DNA of 53,871 nucleotides from Eubacteriales bacterium (GTDB lineage Bacteria > Bacillota > Clostridia > Lachnospirales > Lachnospiraceae), in NCBI GenBank assembly GCA_030525875.1, contig JAUNDV010000015.1, forward strand, positions 1 to 53,871. The letters are read 5' to 3'. Position 1 is the stretch's first letter. Each line of letters starts with the position of its first letter. The position numbers and the translations under genes were made by a program. Under the pieces are notes generated by a model. It worked only from the letters and a program-made list of their open reading frames with translations, was not told the origin of the DNA and ran no database searches. Shown here in pieces: positions 35,328 through 44,163 of this stretch.

Positions 35328-35870
35328 ATGTCACGTATTGGAAGACAGCCGGTTACTGTTCCGGCAGGAGTTACCGTTACTATTGCTGACGGAAACAAAG
35401 TGACTGTAAAGGGTCCTAAGGGCGAGCTTACAAAGGTATTCGCAACTGAGCTTACAATCGTAGAAGCAGACGGTAAGATTGAAGTTACACGTCCTAACGA
35501 TTTAAAGAGAATCAAGGCTCTTCACGGTTTAACAAGAACATTAATCAACAACATGGTTATCGGTGTATCTGAGGGATACCAGAAGGTACTCGAGGTTAAT
35601 GGTGTTGGTTACAGAGCAGCTAAGCAGGGCAAGAAGCTCGTGCTTAACCTTGGATATTCACATCCAGTAGAGATGGATGATCCAGAAGGCATCGAGACAA
35701 TCGTTGAGGGCCAGAACAAGATCATTGTTAAGGGTATCTCAAAGGAAGCTGTTGGTCAGTATGCAGCTGAAATCAGAAGTAAGAGACTTCCTGAGCCATA
35801 TAAGGGCAAGGGAATTAAGTATGACACCGAGATTATCAGACGTAAAGTCGGTAAGACAGGTAAGAAATAA
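35328..35870 (+). CDS. rplF: Ribosomal protein L6
   Basis: 180-aa protein near the factor-binding site. [26 protein letters not shown] and the C-terminal [21 protein letters not shown] are typical; the second copy of the duplicated fold is intact. AAGGAGG lies before the ATG. Confidence 0.98.
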   Translation: MSRIGRQPVTVPAGVTVTIADGNKVTVKGPKGELTKVFATELTIVEADGKIEVTRPNDLKRIKALHGLTRTLINNMVIGVSEGYQKVLEVNGVGYRAAKQGKKLVLNLGYSHPVEMDDPEGIETIVEGQNKIIVKGISKEAVGQYAAEIRSKRLPEPYKGKGIKYDTEIIRRKVGKTGKK

Positions 35871-35887
35871 TCTAAGGAGAGTGTAAG

Positions 35888-36253
35888 ATGATTAGCAAAA
35901 AGTCAAAGAGCGAGATTCGTCGCAAAAAGCACGCAAGACTTCGTAATCGTATCTCAGGAACAGCTGAGAGACCACGTCTTAGCGTATTCAGAAGTAATAA
36001 TCATATGTATGCTCAGATTATTGACGACACTGTCGGCAATACAATTTGTGCAGCTTCAACTCTTGAGAAGGCTGCAAGTGAGTTAGAGCATACTGACAAT
36101 GTAGAAGCAGCAGCATTTGTTGGAAAGTTAATCGCAGAGAGAGCACTCGAGAAGGGTGTTAAGGCTGTTGTTTTCGACAGAGGCGGATTTATTTATCACG
36201 GAAAAGTACAGGCACTTGCAGATGCAGCACGTGAAGCCGGACTTGAATTTTAA
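35888..36253 (+). CDS. rplR: Ribosomal protein L18
   Basis: 121-aa 5S-rRNA-binding protein. [34 protein letters not shown] and [20 protein letters not shown] identify it. AAGGAG lies before the ATG. 14 bp to the rpsE start. Confidence 0.98.
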   Translation: MISKKSKSEIRRKKHARLRNRISGTAERPRLSVFRSNNHMYAQIIDDTVGNTICAASTLEKAASELEHTDNVEAAAFVGKLIAERALEKGVKAVVFDRGGFIYHGKVQALADAAREAGLEF

Positions 36254-36267
36254 TGGGAGGAGAAAGA

Positions 36268-36777
36268 ATGAAGCGTAATATTATTGATCCTAAGTCATTA
36301 GAATTAAACGACAAGGTTGTTGCTATCAAGCGTGTATCTAAAACCGTTAAGGGTGGACGTACCATGAGATTCTCAGCACTTGTTGTTGTAGGAGATGGTA
36401 ACGGACATGTAGGCGTTGGCCTTGGAAAGGCTGCCGAGGTTCCTGAGGCAATCAGAAAGGGCAAAGAAGCAGCTACAAAGAACTTAGTTTATATTCCTAT
36501 GGATAAGAACTGTTCAGTACCACATGATTTCACAGGTAAGTTCGGAAGCTCAACTGTACTTCTTAAGAGAGCTCCAGAAGGTACTGGTGTTATCGCAGGC
36601 GGTCCTGCTCGTTCAGTAATCGAGCTTGCAGGTATCAAGAACATTCGTACAAAGTCACTTGGCTCAAATAATAAGGTAAACTGTGTACTTGCTACACTTG
36701 AGGGTCTTAAGTCAATGAAGACTCCTGAGCAGTATGCAGCACTTAGAGGCAAGACTGTAGACGAGTTATTTAAGTAA
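36268..36777 (+). CDS. rpsE: Ribosomal protein S5
   Basis: 169-aa protein at the mRNA entry, important for decoding fidelity. [39 protein letters not shown] and [20 protein letters not shown] are visible. ATG 36268 is preferred to 36253, because GGGAGGAG lies between the two and serves only the second. Confidence 0.97.
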   Translation: MKRNIIDPKSLELNDKVVAIKRVSKTVKGGRTMRFSALVVVGDGNGHVGVGLGKAAEVPEAIRKGKEAATKNLVYIPMDKNCSVPHDFTGKFGSSTVLLKRAPEGTGVIAGGPARSVIELAGIKNIRTKSLGSNNKVNCVLATLEGLKSMKTPEQYAALRGKTVDELFK

Positions 36778-36792
36778 TAGGAGGAATAAGAG

Positions 36793-36975
36793 ATGGCAGA
36801 AAGATTAAAGGTAACTCTTGTAAAATCTCCTATCGGTGCAGTTCCAAAGAATAAGAAGACTGTTGCAGCATTAGGACTTCGTAAGATAAATTCTACCAAT
36901 GAGCTTCCTGATAACAAGGCAGTTAGAGGTATGCTTCAGCAGGTTCAGCACATGGTTAAAGTTGAAGAGCTTTAA
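36793..36975 (+). CDS. rpmD: Ribosomal protein L30
   Basis: 60-aa protein. KVTLVKSPIGAVPKNKKTV and LGLRKINSTNELPDN are typical of bacterial L30, which some bacteria lack. GGAGG lies before the ATG; 15 bp to rplO. Confidence 0.97.
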   Translation: MAERLKVTLVKSPIGAVPKNKKTVAALGLRKINSTNELPDNKAVRGMLQQVQHMVKVEEL

Positions 36976-36990
36976 TTAAGGAGGTTAACG

Positions 36991-37431
36991 ATGGAATTAT
37001 CAAACTTAAGACCGGCAGCTGGTTCAAAACACAGCAATAACTTCAGAAAAGGCCGTGGACACGGATCAGGAAACGGTAAGACTGCTGGTTACGGACATAA
37101 GGGTCAGAAGGCACGTTCAGGTGCTCCAAGACCAGGCTTTGAAGGTGGCCAGATGCCTCTTTACAGAAGACTTCCAAAGAGAGGCTTCAACAATAGAAAC
37201 AGAGTAGAGTATGTTGGAATCAATGTTTCAACTCTCAACAGATTTGAGGATGGTGCTGTAGTTGATGTACAGGCACTTCTCGACAATAAGATCATCAAGG
37301 AAACACTTGGCGGAGTTAAGATCCTTGGTTGTGGAGAGCTTACAAAGAAGCTCACAGTTAAGGTTAATGCATACTCTGAGACAGCTAAGTCAAAGATCGA
37401 GGCATGTGGTGGAACCTGCGAGGTGATCTAA
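36991..37431 (+). CDS. rplO: Ribosomal protein L15
   Basis: 146-aa late assembly protein. The glycine-rich N-terminal extension ([20 protein letters not shown]) and [17 protein letters not shown] are characteristic. AAGGAGG lies before the ATG; one base separates it from the secY start. Confidence 0.98.
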   Translation: MELSNLRPAAGSKHSNNFRKGRGHGSGNGKTAGYGHKGQKARSGAPRPGFEGGQMPLYRRLPKRGFNNRNRVEYVGINVSTLNRFEDGAVVDVQALLDNKIIKETLGGVKILGCGELTKKLTVKVNAYSETAKSKIEACGGTCEVI

Positions 37432-37432
37432 T

Positions 37433-38752
37433 ATGTTTAAATTTCTGAAGAATGCATGGAAGGTAGATGAAACAAGAAAGAAACTCATTTTCACTTTCCT
37501 TATGCTCATAGTGATCAGATTTGGTTCTGTACTTCCTATTCCGGGAGTTAACACAGGATATTTCAATGATCTCTTTAAGAATATTAGTGGAACAGATGCA
37601 TTCGGATGGTTTAATGCAATGACCGGTGGCTCTTTTACAGAGCTGTCGGTATTTGCGCTTAGTATCACTCCGTATATCACATCTTCTATTATAATGCAGC
37701 TCCTTACAATTGCCATTCCGGCATTGGAGCGTTTACAAAAAGATGGTGAGGACGGACGTAAGAAAATTGCCGAATATACAAGATATATGACTGTTGCTCT
37801 TGCACTTATAGAGTCTTCAGCAATGGCTATAGGATTCGGTGGTAATGGCTTGCTTTACAACTATAATTTTGGCAGCATAGCAGTCTGTGTCGTTACTATG
37901 ACAGCTGGTTCTGCAATACTTATGTGGATAGGTGAGCGCATCACAGAAAAGGGAATTGGAAATGGTATTTCAATAGTTCTCTTATTCAACATTGTTTCAG
38001 GACTTCCTGATGATCTTAATACAATGTATGTTTCATTTATTAGAAACAAATCTGTAGCAGTAGCTACTGTTGCAGTCATCATCATCGCTGCTTGTATCAT
38101 AGGAATGGTTGTATATACTATCGTTCTCAATGATGCAACAAGAAATATCCCTGTACAGTATTCAAGAAAGATGCAGGGAAGAAGACTTGTTGGAGGAAAT
38201 AGCTCTAGCATTCCTCTTAAGGTAAATACAGCAGGTGTTATACCGGTTATTTTCGCATCATCAATAATGTCAATGCCGGTTATGATAGCATCATTCTTCC
38301 AGGTTGATTATTCAACAATCGGAGGAAAGATACTTTTCGCACTTAATTCAAGTTCATGGTGCAATCCTGCATATCCATGGGCTAGCATAGGTCTTGTTGT
38401 TTACCTTATACTTGTTGTTCTTTTCGCTTACTTCTATACAAGTATTACTTTCAACCCACTCGAGGTTGCAAATAATATGAAGAAGGGCGGCGGATTTATC
38501 CCTGGTATCAGACCAGGAAAGCCAACAAGTGATTATCTCAGTCACATACTTAACTATATTATTTTCATTGGTGCAGTAGGCCTTAGTATTGTATGTGTAA
38601 TTCCAATTGCCGTTTCAGGTATCTTTGGGGTTGGACAGCTTTCTCTCGCTGGAACATCATTGATAATCGTTGTAGGTGTAGTACTTGAGACTATCAAACA
38701 GATCGAGTCACAGCTTTTAGTAAGAAATTACAAAGGCTTTTTAAATGATTGA
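37433..38752 (+). CDS. secY: Protein translocase channel subunit SecY
   Basis: 439-aa, ten-helix core of the SecYEG channel in the cytoplasmic membrane. Marks: RFGSVLPIPGVNTGYF at the first helix, SIIMQLLTIAIPALERLQKD, ITEKGIGNGISIVLLFNIVS, and NNMKKGGGFIPGIRPGKPT in the cytoplasmic loop C5 region that meets SecA/ribosome. It starts one base after rplO; ATGTTTAAATTTC start. Confidence 0.98.
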   Translation: MFKFLKNAWKVDETRKKLIFTFLMLIVIRFGSVLPIPGVNTGYFNDLFKNISGTDAFGWFNAMTGGSFTELSVFALSITPYITSSIIMQLLTIAIPALERLQKDGEDGRKKIAEYTRYMTVALALIESSAMAIGFGGNGLLYNYNFGSIAVCVVTMTAGSAILMWIGERITEKGIGNGISIVLLFNIVSGLPDDLNTMYVSFIRNKSVAVATVAVIIIAACIIGMVVYTIVLNDATRNIPVQYSRKMQGRRLVGGNSSSIPLKVNTAGVIPVIFASSIMSMPVMIASFFQVDYSTIGGKILFALNSSSWCNPAYPWASIGLVVYLILVVLFAYFYTSITFNPLEVANNMKKGGGFIPGIRPGKPTSDYLSHILNYIIFIGAVGLSIVCVIPIAVSGIFGVGQLSLAGTSLIIVVGVVLETIKQIESQLLVRNYKGFLND

Positions 38753-38766
38753 TTTGGAGGCAAATC

Positions 38767-39408
38767 ATGAAAATAGTAATGCTTGGAGCGCCAGGAGCTG
38801 GCAAGGGTACCCAGGCACTTAATATAGCAAAGGAATATGATATCCCCCACATTAGTACAGGGGATATCTTCCGTGCTAATATTAAGAATGGTACTGAGCT
38901 TGGCATAAAGGCAAAAGAATATATGGATCAGGGAGCTTTAGTTCCTGATGAAATAACTATCGGAATGCTTCTCAACCGTATTTCAGAATCAGATTGTGAA
39001 AACGGCTATGTACTTGACGGATTCCCACGTACTATACCTCAGGCGGAGAGTCTTAGAGCTGCTCTTTCAGAAAATGGAGATAAGCTTGACTATGCTATAG
39101 ATATAGAAGTGCCGGATGAAGAGATTACAAAGAGAATGTCAGGAAGACGTTCATGTCCAAAATGCGGTGGAACCTATCATATCGAGTTTAATAAGACAAA
39201 GGTAGAGGGTATCTGCGACGTATGCGGAACAGAGCTTATTCAGAGAGCAGACGATAAGCCAGAAACAGTTTTATCAAGACTTGAGACTTATCACAAACAG
39301 ACACAGCCACTTATTGACTTCTATAAAGAGGAAGGAATATTAGAGACTGTAGATGGAACTGTAAGTCCAAAGGAAGTATTTAAGGCTGTTACGGAGGTGC
39401 TTGGCTGA
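38767..39408 (+). CDS. adk: Adenylate kinase, zinc-lid type
   Basis: 213-aa enzyme converting ATP + AMP to 2 ADP. P-loop GAPGAGKGT (7-15), AMP-binding region DIFRANIKNGTELG, GFPRTIPQAE, and a LID domain with four cysteines (CPKCGG and CDVCG) that normally hold zinc. ATG 38767 has TTGGAGG 6 nt upstream; an earlier frame at 38749 overlaps the secY end and lacks a site. Confidence 0.98.
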   Translation: MKIVMLGAPGAGKGTQALNIAKEYDIPHISTGDIFRANIKNGTELGIKAKEYMDQGALVPDEITIGMLLNRISESDCENGYVLDGFPRTIPQAESLRAALSENGDKLDYAIDIEVPDEEITKRMSGRRSCPKCGGTYHIEFNKTKVEGICDVCGTELIQRADDKPETVLSRLETYHKQTQPLIDFYKEEGILETVDGTVSPKEVFKAVTEVLG

Positions 39409-39410
39409 TC

Positions 39411-40190
39411 ATGGTAACGATAAAGTCTGAGCACGAAGTAGAGCTGATGAGAAAAGCAGGGGAAATCCTTGCAAAAGTTCATCTCGAGCTTGCACAGTAT
39501 GTCAAAGCGGGTATATCAACATATGAGCTTGACCAGCACTGTGAGAAAATAATAAGAGCACATGGATGTTTACCTTCCTTTAAAGGTTATGGTGGTTTTC
39601 CAGGATCTGCATGTATTTCTATAAATGATGAAGTAGTACATGGACTTCCAGATAAGAAGAAAATCATTCAGGAGGGTGACATAGTATCAGTGGATACAGG
39701 TGTCATTTACAAGGGATGGCAGTCAGATGCTGCAAGAACTCATGCAGTCGGACAGATAAGTGAGGAAGCTGCCTTACTTATAGAAAGAACGAGACAAAGT
39801 TTTTTTGAAGGTATAAAGGTTGCACGTGAAGGAAATCATGTAAATGATATCGGAAGAGCTATAGAAGACTATATCATACCATTCGGATACGGAATAGTAG
39901 AGGATCTGGTTGGTCACGGCATCGGACAGGAAATGCACGAAGAGCCGGAAGTACCAAACTTTACTTGCAGAAGAAGAGGCATCAAGCTCCGTAAAAATAT
40001 GACTCTTGCTGTTGAACCAATGATAAATCTTGGAACATGGCAGGTAAGAGATACAGAGAGCGGATGGACATATGTAACTGCAGACGGATCACTCTCAGCA
40101 CATTATGAAAATACTATCCTCATAACAGATGGAGAACCTGAGGTACTCTCTCTTACAGCAGAGGAGAAGAAACTTTATAATGTAAGATGA
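39411..40190 (+). CDS. map: Methionine aminopeptidase, type I
   Basis: 259-aa dinuclear metal enzyme removing the initiator Met. Metal-ligand segments are visible: VDTGVIYKGWQSDAA (two Asp), VGHGIGQEMHEEPEVP (His), AVEPMINLG and YENTILI (Glu). Two bp after adk, with GGAGG in the adk end 13 nt upstream. Confidence 0.98.
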   Translation: MVTIKSEHEVELMRKAGEILAKVHLELAQYVKAGISTYELDQHCEKIIRAHGCLPSFKGYGGFPGSACISINDEVVHGLPDKKKIIQEGDIVSVDTGVIYKGWQSDAARTHAVGQISEEAALLIERTRQSFFEGIKVAREGNHVNDIGRAIEDYIIPFGYGIVEDLVGHGIGQEMHEEPEVPNFTCRRRGIKLRKNMTLAVEPMINLGTWQVRDTESGWTYVTADGSLSAHYENTILITDGEPEVLSLTAEEKKLYNVR

Positions 40191-40257
40191 TGTATCCGAT
40201 AAAAATACAAATAGAGCGTTAACACAATATTCGTATTAAATTGATCAGGAGGTAACG

Positions 40258-40476
40258 ATGTCTAAGGCAGACGTAATTGAACTCGAAGGTACAGTAACCG
40301 AGAAACTTCCAAATGCGATGTTTCATGTAGAGCTTGAGAACGGACATCAGGTGCTTGCAACAATCAGCGGTAAGCTCCGTATGAACTATATAAGAATTTT
40401 ACCTGGTGATAAGGTAACTCTTCAGATGAGCCCATATGATTTATCAAAGGCTCGTATAGTATGGAGAGATAAATAA
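40258..40476 (+). CDS. infA: Translation initiation factor IF-1
   Basis: 72-aa OB-fold factor that blocks the A site during initiation. [20 protein letters not shown] and [19 protein letters not shown] are typical. AGGAGG lies before the ATG. A 213-bp gap with a predicted hairpin follows. Confidence 0.98.
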   Translation: MSKADVIELEGTVTEKLPNAMFHVELENGHQVLATISGKLRMNYIRILPGDKVTLQMSPYDLSKARIVWRDK

Positions 40477-40491
40477 AAAAGTTAAAATAGG

Positions 40492-40557
40492 ACAGAAAAA
40501 GTATTGCATTTTAAGAATATGTTTGATACAATATTTTGGCAACTCTGTCCAGGAAAT
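40492..40557 (+). other. Hairpin in the infA-rpmJ spacer
   Basis: GGACAG (about 40492) and CTGTCC (about 40545) enclose AGTATTG / CAATATT pairing in a long arm. No T-run follows. The rest of the 213-bp spacer up to rpmJ shows no gene. Possible leader or processing element for rpmJ-rpsM-rpsK-rpsD. Confidence 0.4.
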
Positions 40558-40689
40558 ATTAGCCGCCTTGAAAAATGCGGTGAATCCTGTATGCTTTAAA
40601 TGAAATAAATGCAGCGTTTCATTTTAGTATTAATTGAGAGGTTGCATGCATTTTCACAATAAGGCTGCACAGCAGAAAGGAGATTCGTA

Positions 40690-40803
40690 ATGAAAGTCAG
40701 ATCTTCAGTAAAACCAATTTGCGAAAAGTGCAAGGTTATTAAGAGAAAGGGTACTATCAGAGTAATCTGTGAGAACCCTAAGCACAAACAGAGACAAGGT
40801 TAA
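40690..40803 (+). CDS. rpmJ: Ribosomal protein L36 (zinc form)
   Basis: 37-aa protein read directly from the sequence: ATG at 40690, stop TAA at 40801-40803. [17 protein letters not shown] start, zinc ligands C11-x2-C14, C27 and H32, ending KHKQRQG. AAAGGAG lies before the ATG. Position between infA and rpsM is canonical. Confidence 0.96.
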   Translation: MKVRSSVKPICEKCKVIKRKGTIRVICENPKHKQRQG

Positions 40804-40817
40804 TCAGGAGGTAGAAC

Positions 40818-41186
40818 ATGGCTCGTATAGCAGGTGTCGATCTTCCAAGAGAGAAGCGTGTAGAAATCGGTCTTACATACATTTACGGTATTGGACTTCA
40901 CTCATCACAGCGTATCCTCAAGGAAGCAAATGTTAATCCGGATACTCGTGTCAAGGATCTTACTGATGACGAAGTAAAGGTAATTGCAGAAATTATTTCA
41001 GAGACTCAGGTAGTTGAGGGTGATCTTAGAAGAGAAATCGCTATGAACATCAAGAGACTTCAGGAGATCGGCTGCTACCGTGGTATTCGTCATAGAAAGA
41101 GCCTTCCTGTTCGTGGTCAGAAAACTAAGACCAACGCAAGAACACGTAAGGGTCCGAAGAAGACAGTCGCAAACAAGAAGAAGTAA
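40818..41186 (+). CDS. rpsM: Ribosomal protein S13
   Basis: 122-aa head protein forming bridges to the large subunit. [25 protein letters not shown] and the basic tail [18 protein letters not shown] are typical. AGGAGG lies before the ATG. 80 bp to rpsK. Confidence 0.98.
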   Translation: MARIAGVDLPREKRVEIGLTYIYGIGLHSSQRILKEANVNPDTRVKDLTDDEVKVIAEIISETQVVEGDLRREIAMNIKRLQEIGCYRGIRHRKSLPVRGQKTKTNARTRKGPKKTVANKKK

Positions 41187-41266
41187 TGGATTCTGTAATT
41201 TATACATGGATTTGCATGTTTTAAAAACAGAAACCGAACAGTAGAAAGAAAGTAGGTTAGTTTGAT

Positions 41267-41671
41267 ATGGCAAAGAAAGTGTCAGCTGGCGCAAAGAAAG
41301 TCGTAAAGAAGCGCATTAAGAAAAACGTTGAACACGGACAGGCACACATCCAGTCATCTTTCAATAACACAATCGTTACATTGACAGATGCTCAGGGTAA
41401 TGCTTTATCATGGGCAAGTGCCGGTGGTCTGGGATTTAGAGGTTCAAGAAAATCTACTCCATACGCAGCTCAGATGGCTGCTGAAACTGCCACAAAGGCA
41501 GCTTTAGTGCATGGTTTAAAGTCAGTAGATGTTATGGTAAAGGGTCCTGGTTCAGGACGTGAAGCAGCAATTCGTGCCCTTCAGGCAGCTGGATTGCAGG
41601 TAACCAGCATTAAGGATGTAACTCCGGTTCCACACAACGGATGTCGTCCACCAAAGCGCAGAAGAGTCTAA
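41267..41671 (+). CDS. rpsK: Ribosomal protein S11
   Basis: 134-aa platform protein. [39 protein letters not shown] and [13 protein letters not shown] are diagnostic. The ribosome site (AGAAAGAAAG) is weaker than its neighbours. 13 bp to rpsD. Confidence 0.98.
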   Translation: MAKKVSAGAKKVVKKRIKKNVEHGQAHIQSSFNNTIVTLTDAQGNALSWASAGGLGFRGSRKSTPYAAQMAAETATKAALVHGLKSVDVMVKGPGSGREAAIRALQAAGLQVTSIKDVTPVPHNGCRPPKRRRV

Positions 41672-41684
41672 TTGGAGGTAAGAG

Positions 41685-42278
41685 ATGGCAGTAGATAGAG
41701 TTCCTGTTCTTAAAAGATGCAGATCCCTCGATTTGGATCCAGTATTTTTAGGAATTGATAAAAAATCTAACAGAAAGTCACAGAGAGCTGGCAAGAAGCT
41801 TTCTGAGTACGGCTTACAGCTTCGTGAGAAGCAGAAGGCTAAGTTCATCTATGGTGTACTTGAGAAGCCTTTCCGTAATTACTATGCTAAGGCAGAGCGT
41901 ATGGAAGGTCAGACAGGTGAGAACCTTATGATCATGCTCGAGCAGAGACTTGACAATGTTCTTTTCCGTCTTGGATGGGCTCGTACCAGAAAAGAGGCTA
42001 GACAGATCGTTGACCACAAGCACGTATTAGTAAACGGTAAGCTTGTTAATATCCCTTCATACCTTGTTAAGGCTGGGGATACAATTGAGATCAAAGAGAA
42101 ATATAAGGCAGCTCAGAGATATAAGGATATCCTTGAGGTGACAGGAAGCCGTATGGTTCCAGAATGGCTTGAGTCAGACAAGGAAGCACTTAAGGGCGCT
42201 GTCAAGGAGCTTCCAAAGAGAGAAGCAATTGACGTTCCTGTAGATGAAATGCTTATCGTCGAGCTGTATTCAAAGTAA
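41685..42278 (+). CDS. rpsD: Ribosomal protein S4
   Basis: 197-aa body-assembly protein and mRNA entry helicase component; in Bacillus it represses its own gene and in E. coli the alpha operon. [39 protein letters not shown] and the S4 RNA-binding segment [17 protein letters not shown] are visible. GGAGG lies before the ATG. The stop codon lies inside a perfect 12-bp hairpin. Confidence 0.98.
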   Translation: MAVDRVPVLKRCRSLDLDPVFLGIDKKSNRKSQRAGKKLSEYGLQLREKQKAKFIYGVLEKPFRNYYAKAERMEGQTGENLMIMLEQRLDNVLFRLGWARTRKEARQIVDHKHVLVNGKLVNIPSYLVKAGDTIEIKEKYKAAQRYKDILEVTGSRMVPEWLESDKEALKGAVKELPKREAIDVPVDEMLIVELYSK

Positions 42279-42299
42279 TGCGTTTAACGCATTACTTTG
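42271..42299 (+). other. Perfect 12-bp hairpin over the rpsD stop codon
   Basis: CAAAGTAATGCG (42271-42282), loop TTTAA, CGCATTACTTTG (42288-42299). The rpsD stop TAA is at 42276-42278. No T-run follows (TGCGCTCC), so it is not an intrinsic terminator. It may protect the upstream mRNA end, guide cleavage, or be a protein-binding site between rpsD and rpoA. Confidence 0.75.
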
Positions 42300-42326
42300 T
42301 GCGCTCCATGGAAAGGAGTCTTATAT

Positions 42327-43286
42327 ATGTTTGATTTTGAAAAACCAAACATCGAGATCGCAGAGATTTCAGATGATAAAAAATATGGAAAGTTCGTATG
42401 TGAACCTTTAGAGAGAGGCTATGGAATCACTTTAGGTAACTCTCTCAGAAGAATCATGCTTTCATCACTTCCTGGTACTGCAGTAAGCAGAATCAAGATT
42501 GATGGTGTTCTTCACGAGTTTTCATCTATCCCTGGCGTTAAGGAAGACGTTACAGAGATAGTTATGAACATTAAAGAGCTTGCAATTAAAAATCATAGCA
42601 TGGATTCAGCTCCAAAGACTGCTTACATTGACTTTGAAGGTGAGGGCGTTGTAAGAGGATCAGATATTCAGGTTGATAGTGATATCGAGATCATGAATCC
42701 TGATCAGGTTATCGCAACACTTAGCGGACCAAATGCAAAGCTCAACATGGAGCTTACACTTGTCAATGGACGCGGATATTTAGGTGCAGATAAGAACAAA
42801 TCAGAGGATCTTCCAGTAGGAAGCATCGCTATCGATTCTATATTTACACCAGTAGAGCGTGTTAATATGACTGTTGAGAATACACGTGTAGGTCAGCAGA
42901 CAGACTATGACAAGCTTACACTTGATGTTTATACAAATGGTACACTTGATCCTGATGAGGCAGTAAGCCTTGCAGCAAAGGTATTAAGTGAGCACTTAAA
43001 TCTCTTCATTGATCTTTCAGAGAATGCCAAGACAGTTGACATCATGATTGAGAAGGAAGATGATGAGAAGGGCAAAGTACTTGAGAGAAATATCGACGAG
43101 CTTGAGTTCTCAGTTCGTTCATATAACTGTCTCAAGAGAGCAGGAATCAACACAGTTGAGGAACTCTGCTCAAAGACTCCTGATGAAATGATGAAGGTAC
43201 GTAACCTCGGAAGAAAGTCACTTGAAGAGGTTCTTGCTAAGCTTAAGGAGCTTGGACTTTCACTCAATACACAGGATGAAATGTAA
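42327..43286 (+). CDS. rpoA: RNA polymerase alpha subunit
   Basis: 319-aa subunit that starts polymerase assembly. The N-terminal dimerisation domain has [20 protein letters not shown] and [20 protein letters not shown]. The C-terminal DNA-binding domain has [20 protein letters not shown] and [23 protein letters not shown] 42327 lies 8 nt after AAGGAG; the in-frame upstream ATG at 42297 is inside the hairpin. Confidence 0.98.
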   Translation: MFDFEKPNIEIAEISDDKKYGKFVCEPLERGYGITLGNSLRRIMLSSLPGTAVSRIKIDGVLHEFSSIPGVKEDVTEIVMNIKELAIKNHSMDSAPKTAYIDFEGEGVVRGSDIQVDSDIEIMNPDQVIATLSGPNAKLNMELTLVNGRGYLGADKNKSEDLPVGSIAIDSIFTPVERVNMTVENTRVGQQTDYDKLTLDVYTNGTLDPDEAVSLAAKVLSEHLNLFIDLSENAKTVDIMIEKEDDEKGKVLERNIDELEFSVRSYNCLKRAGINTVEELCSKTPDEMMKVRNLGRKSLEEVLAKLKELGLSLNTQDEM

Positions 43287-43321
43287 TTAAAGTTGAAAAA
43301 GTTTTTATAATATAAATTAGG

Positions 43322-43356
43322 TTTACCGCATCAGCTGGTCTGATACGGTTTTCCCA
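43322..43356 (+). terminator. Hairpin between rpoA and rplQ, possible partial terminator
   Basis: ACCGCATCAG / CTGATACGGT with loop CTGGT, one mismatch, followed by TTTTCCC. It may reduce read-through to rplQ or mark RNA cleavage. Confidence 0.5.
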
Positions 43357-43393
43357 TTGATAAGACCACAGGCACAATAGGAGGAAATTAATA

Positions 43394-43942
43394 ATGGCAA
43401 AGTACAGAAAGTTAGGAAAGACCTCATCTCAGAGAAAGGCTCTTTTAAGAAACCAGACAACAGCTCTTTTATACCATGGAAAGATTGTTACAACTGAGGC
43501 TAGAGCTAAGGAAATCCGCAAGCAGGTAGAGCCACTTATCGCTCTCGCTGTTAAGGAGAAGGATAACTTCGAAGAGGTTAAGGTTATGGCTAAGGTTGCA
43601 CGTAAGGATGCAAACGGAAAGAGAGTTAAGGAGACTAAGGAAGTAAACGGAGTTCAGAAGAGAGTTACTGTTTATGACGAAGTTGAGAAGACAATCAAGA
43701 AGGATAAGCCATCAAGACTTAATGCAAGACGTAAGATGCTTTCAGTTCTTTACGATGTAACAGAGGTTCCTACAAAGGCAGCTGGACGTAAGGCTAACAC
43801 AAAGAAGGCAGATCTCGTTGCTAAGCTTTTTGACGAGTACGGAACAAAGTACGCATCACGTAACGGTGGATACACACGTATCGTTAAGATCGGTGCACGT
43901 AAGGGTGATGGAGCTATGGAAGTACTTCTCGAGCTTGTTTAA
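43394..43942 (+). CDS. rplQ: Ribosomal protein L17, long form
   Basis: 182 aa against about 115-130 in most bacteria. N-terminal [20 protein letters not shown] and the helix [14 protein letters not shown] are standard, as is C-terminal [20 protein letters not shown]. Between them is a charged insertion of roughly 60 residues (about 60-120: [32 protein letters not shown]). The insertion may be lineage-specific. AGGAGG lies before the ATG. It ends the ribosomal supercluster with a terminator. Confidence 0.96.
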   Translation: MAKYRKLGKTSSQRKALLRNQTTALLYHGKIVTTEARAKEIRKQVEPLIALAVKEKDNFEEVKVMAKVARKDANGKRVKETKEVNGVQKRVTVYDEVEKTIKKDKPSRLNARRKMLSVLYDVTEVPTKAAGRKANTKKADLVAKLFDEYGTKYASRNGGYTRIVKIGARKGDGAMEVLLELV

Positions 43943-43995
43943 TTTATAAGTAAGAGATTAAGTCATAGTATAAAAATACATTATAAAGTAATAAG

Positions 43996-44026
43996 AGTCC
44001 TGGAGTTATAGCTCTGGGACTTTTTT
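43996..44026 (+). terminator. Terminator of the ribosomal supercluster
   Basis: AGTCC..GGAG / CTC..GGGACT around TTATAG, followed by six T. Confidence 0.88.
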
Positions 44027-44163
44027 GGTACTACATTTTTAATTATTTGTTATGATTTTGTAATTTGACTTATATATAGGGCACATTTATAATGAAAATA
44101 CACAAGAAAATCATGATTTATCAATATAAATCTGTTTAGATAGAGCTGGAGGGGGAAATGAAT

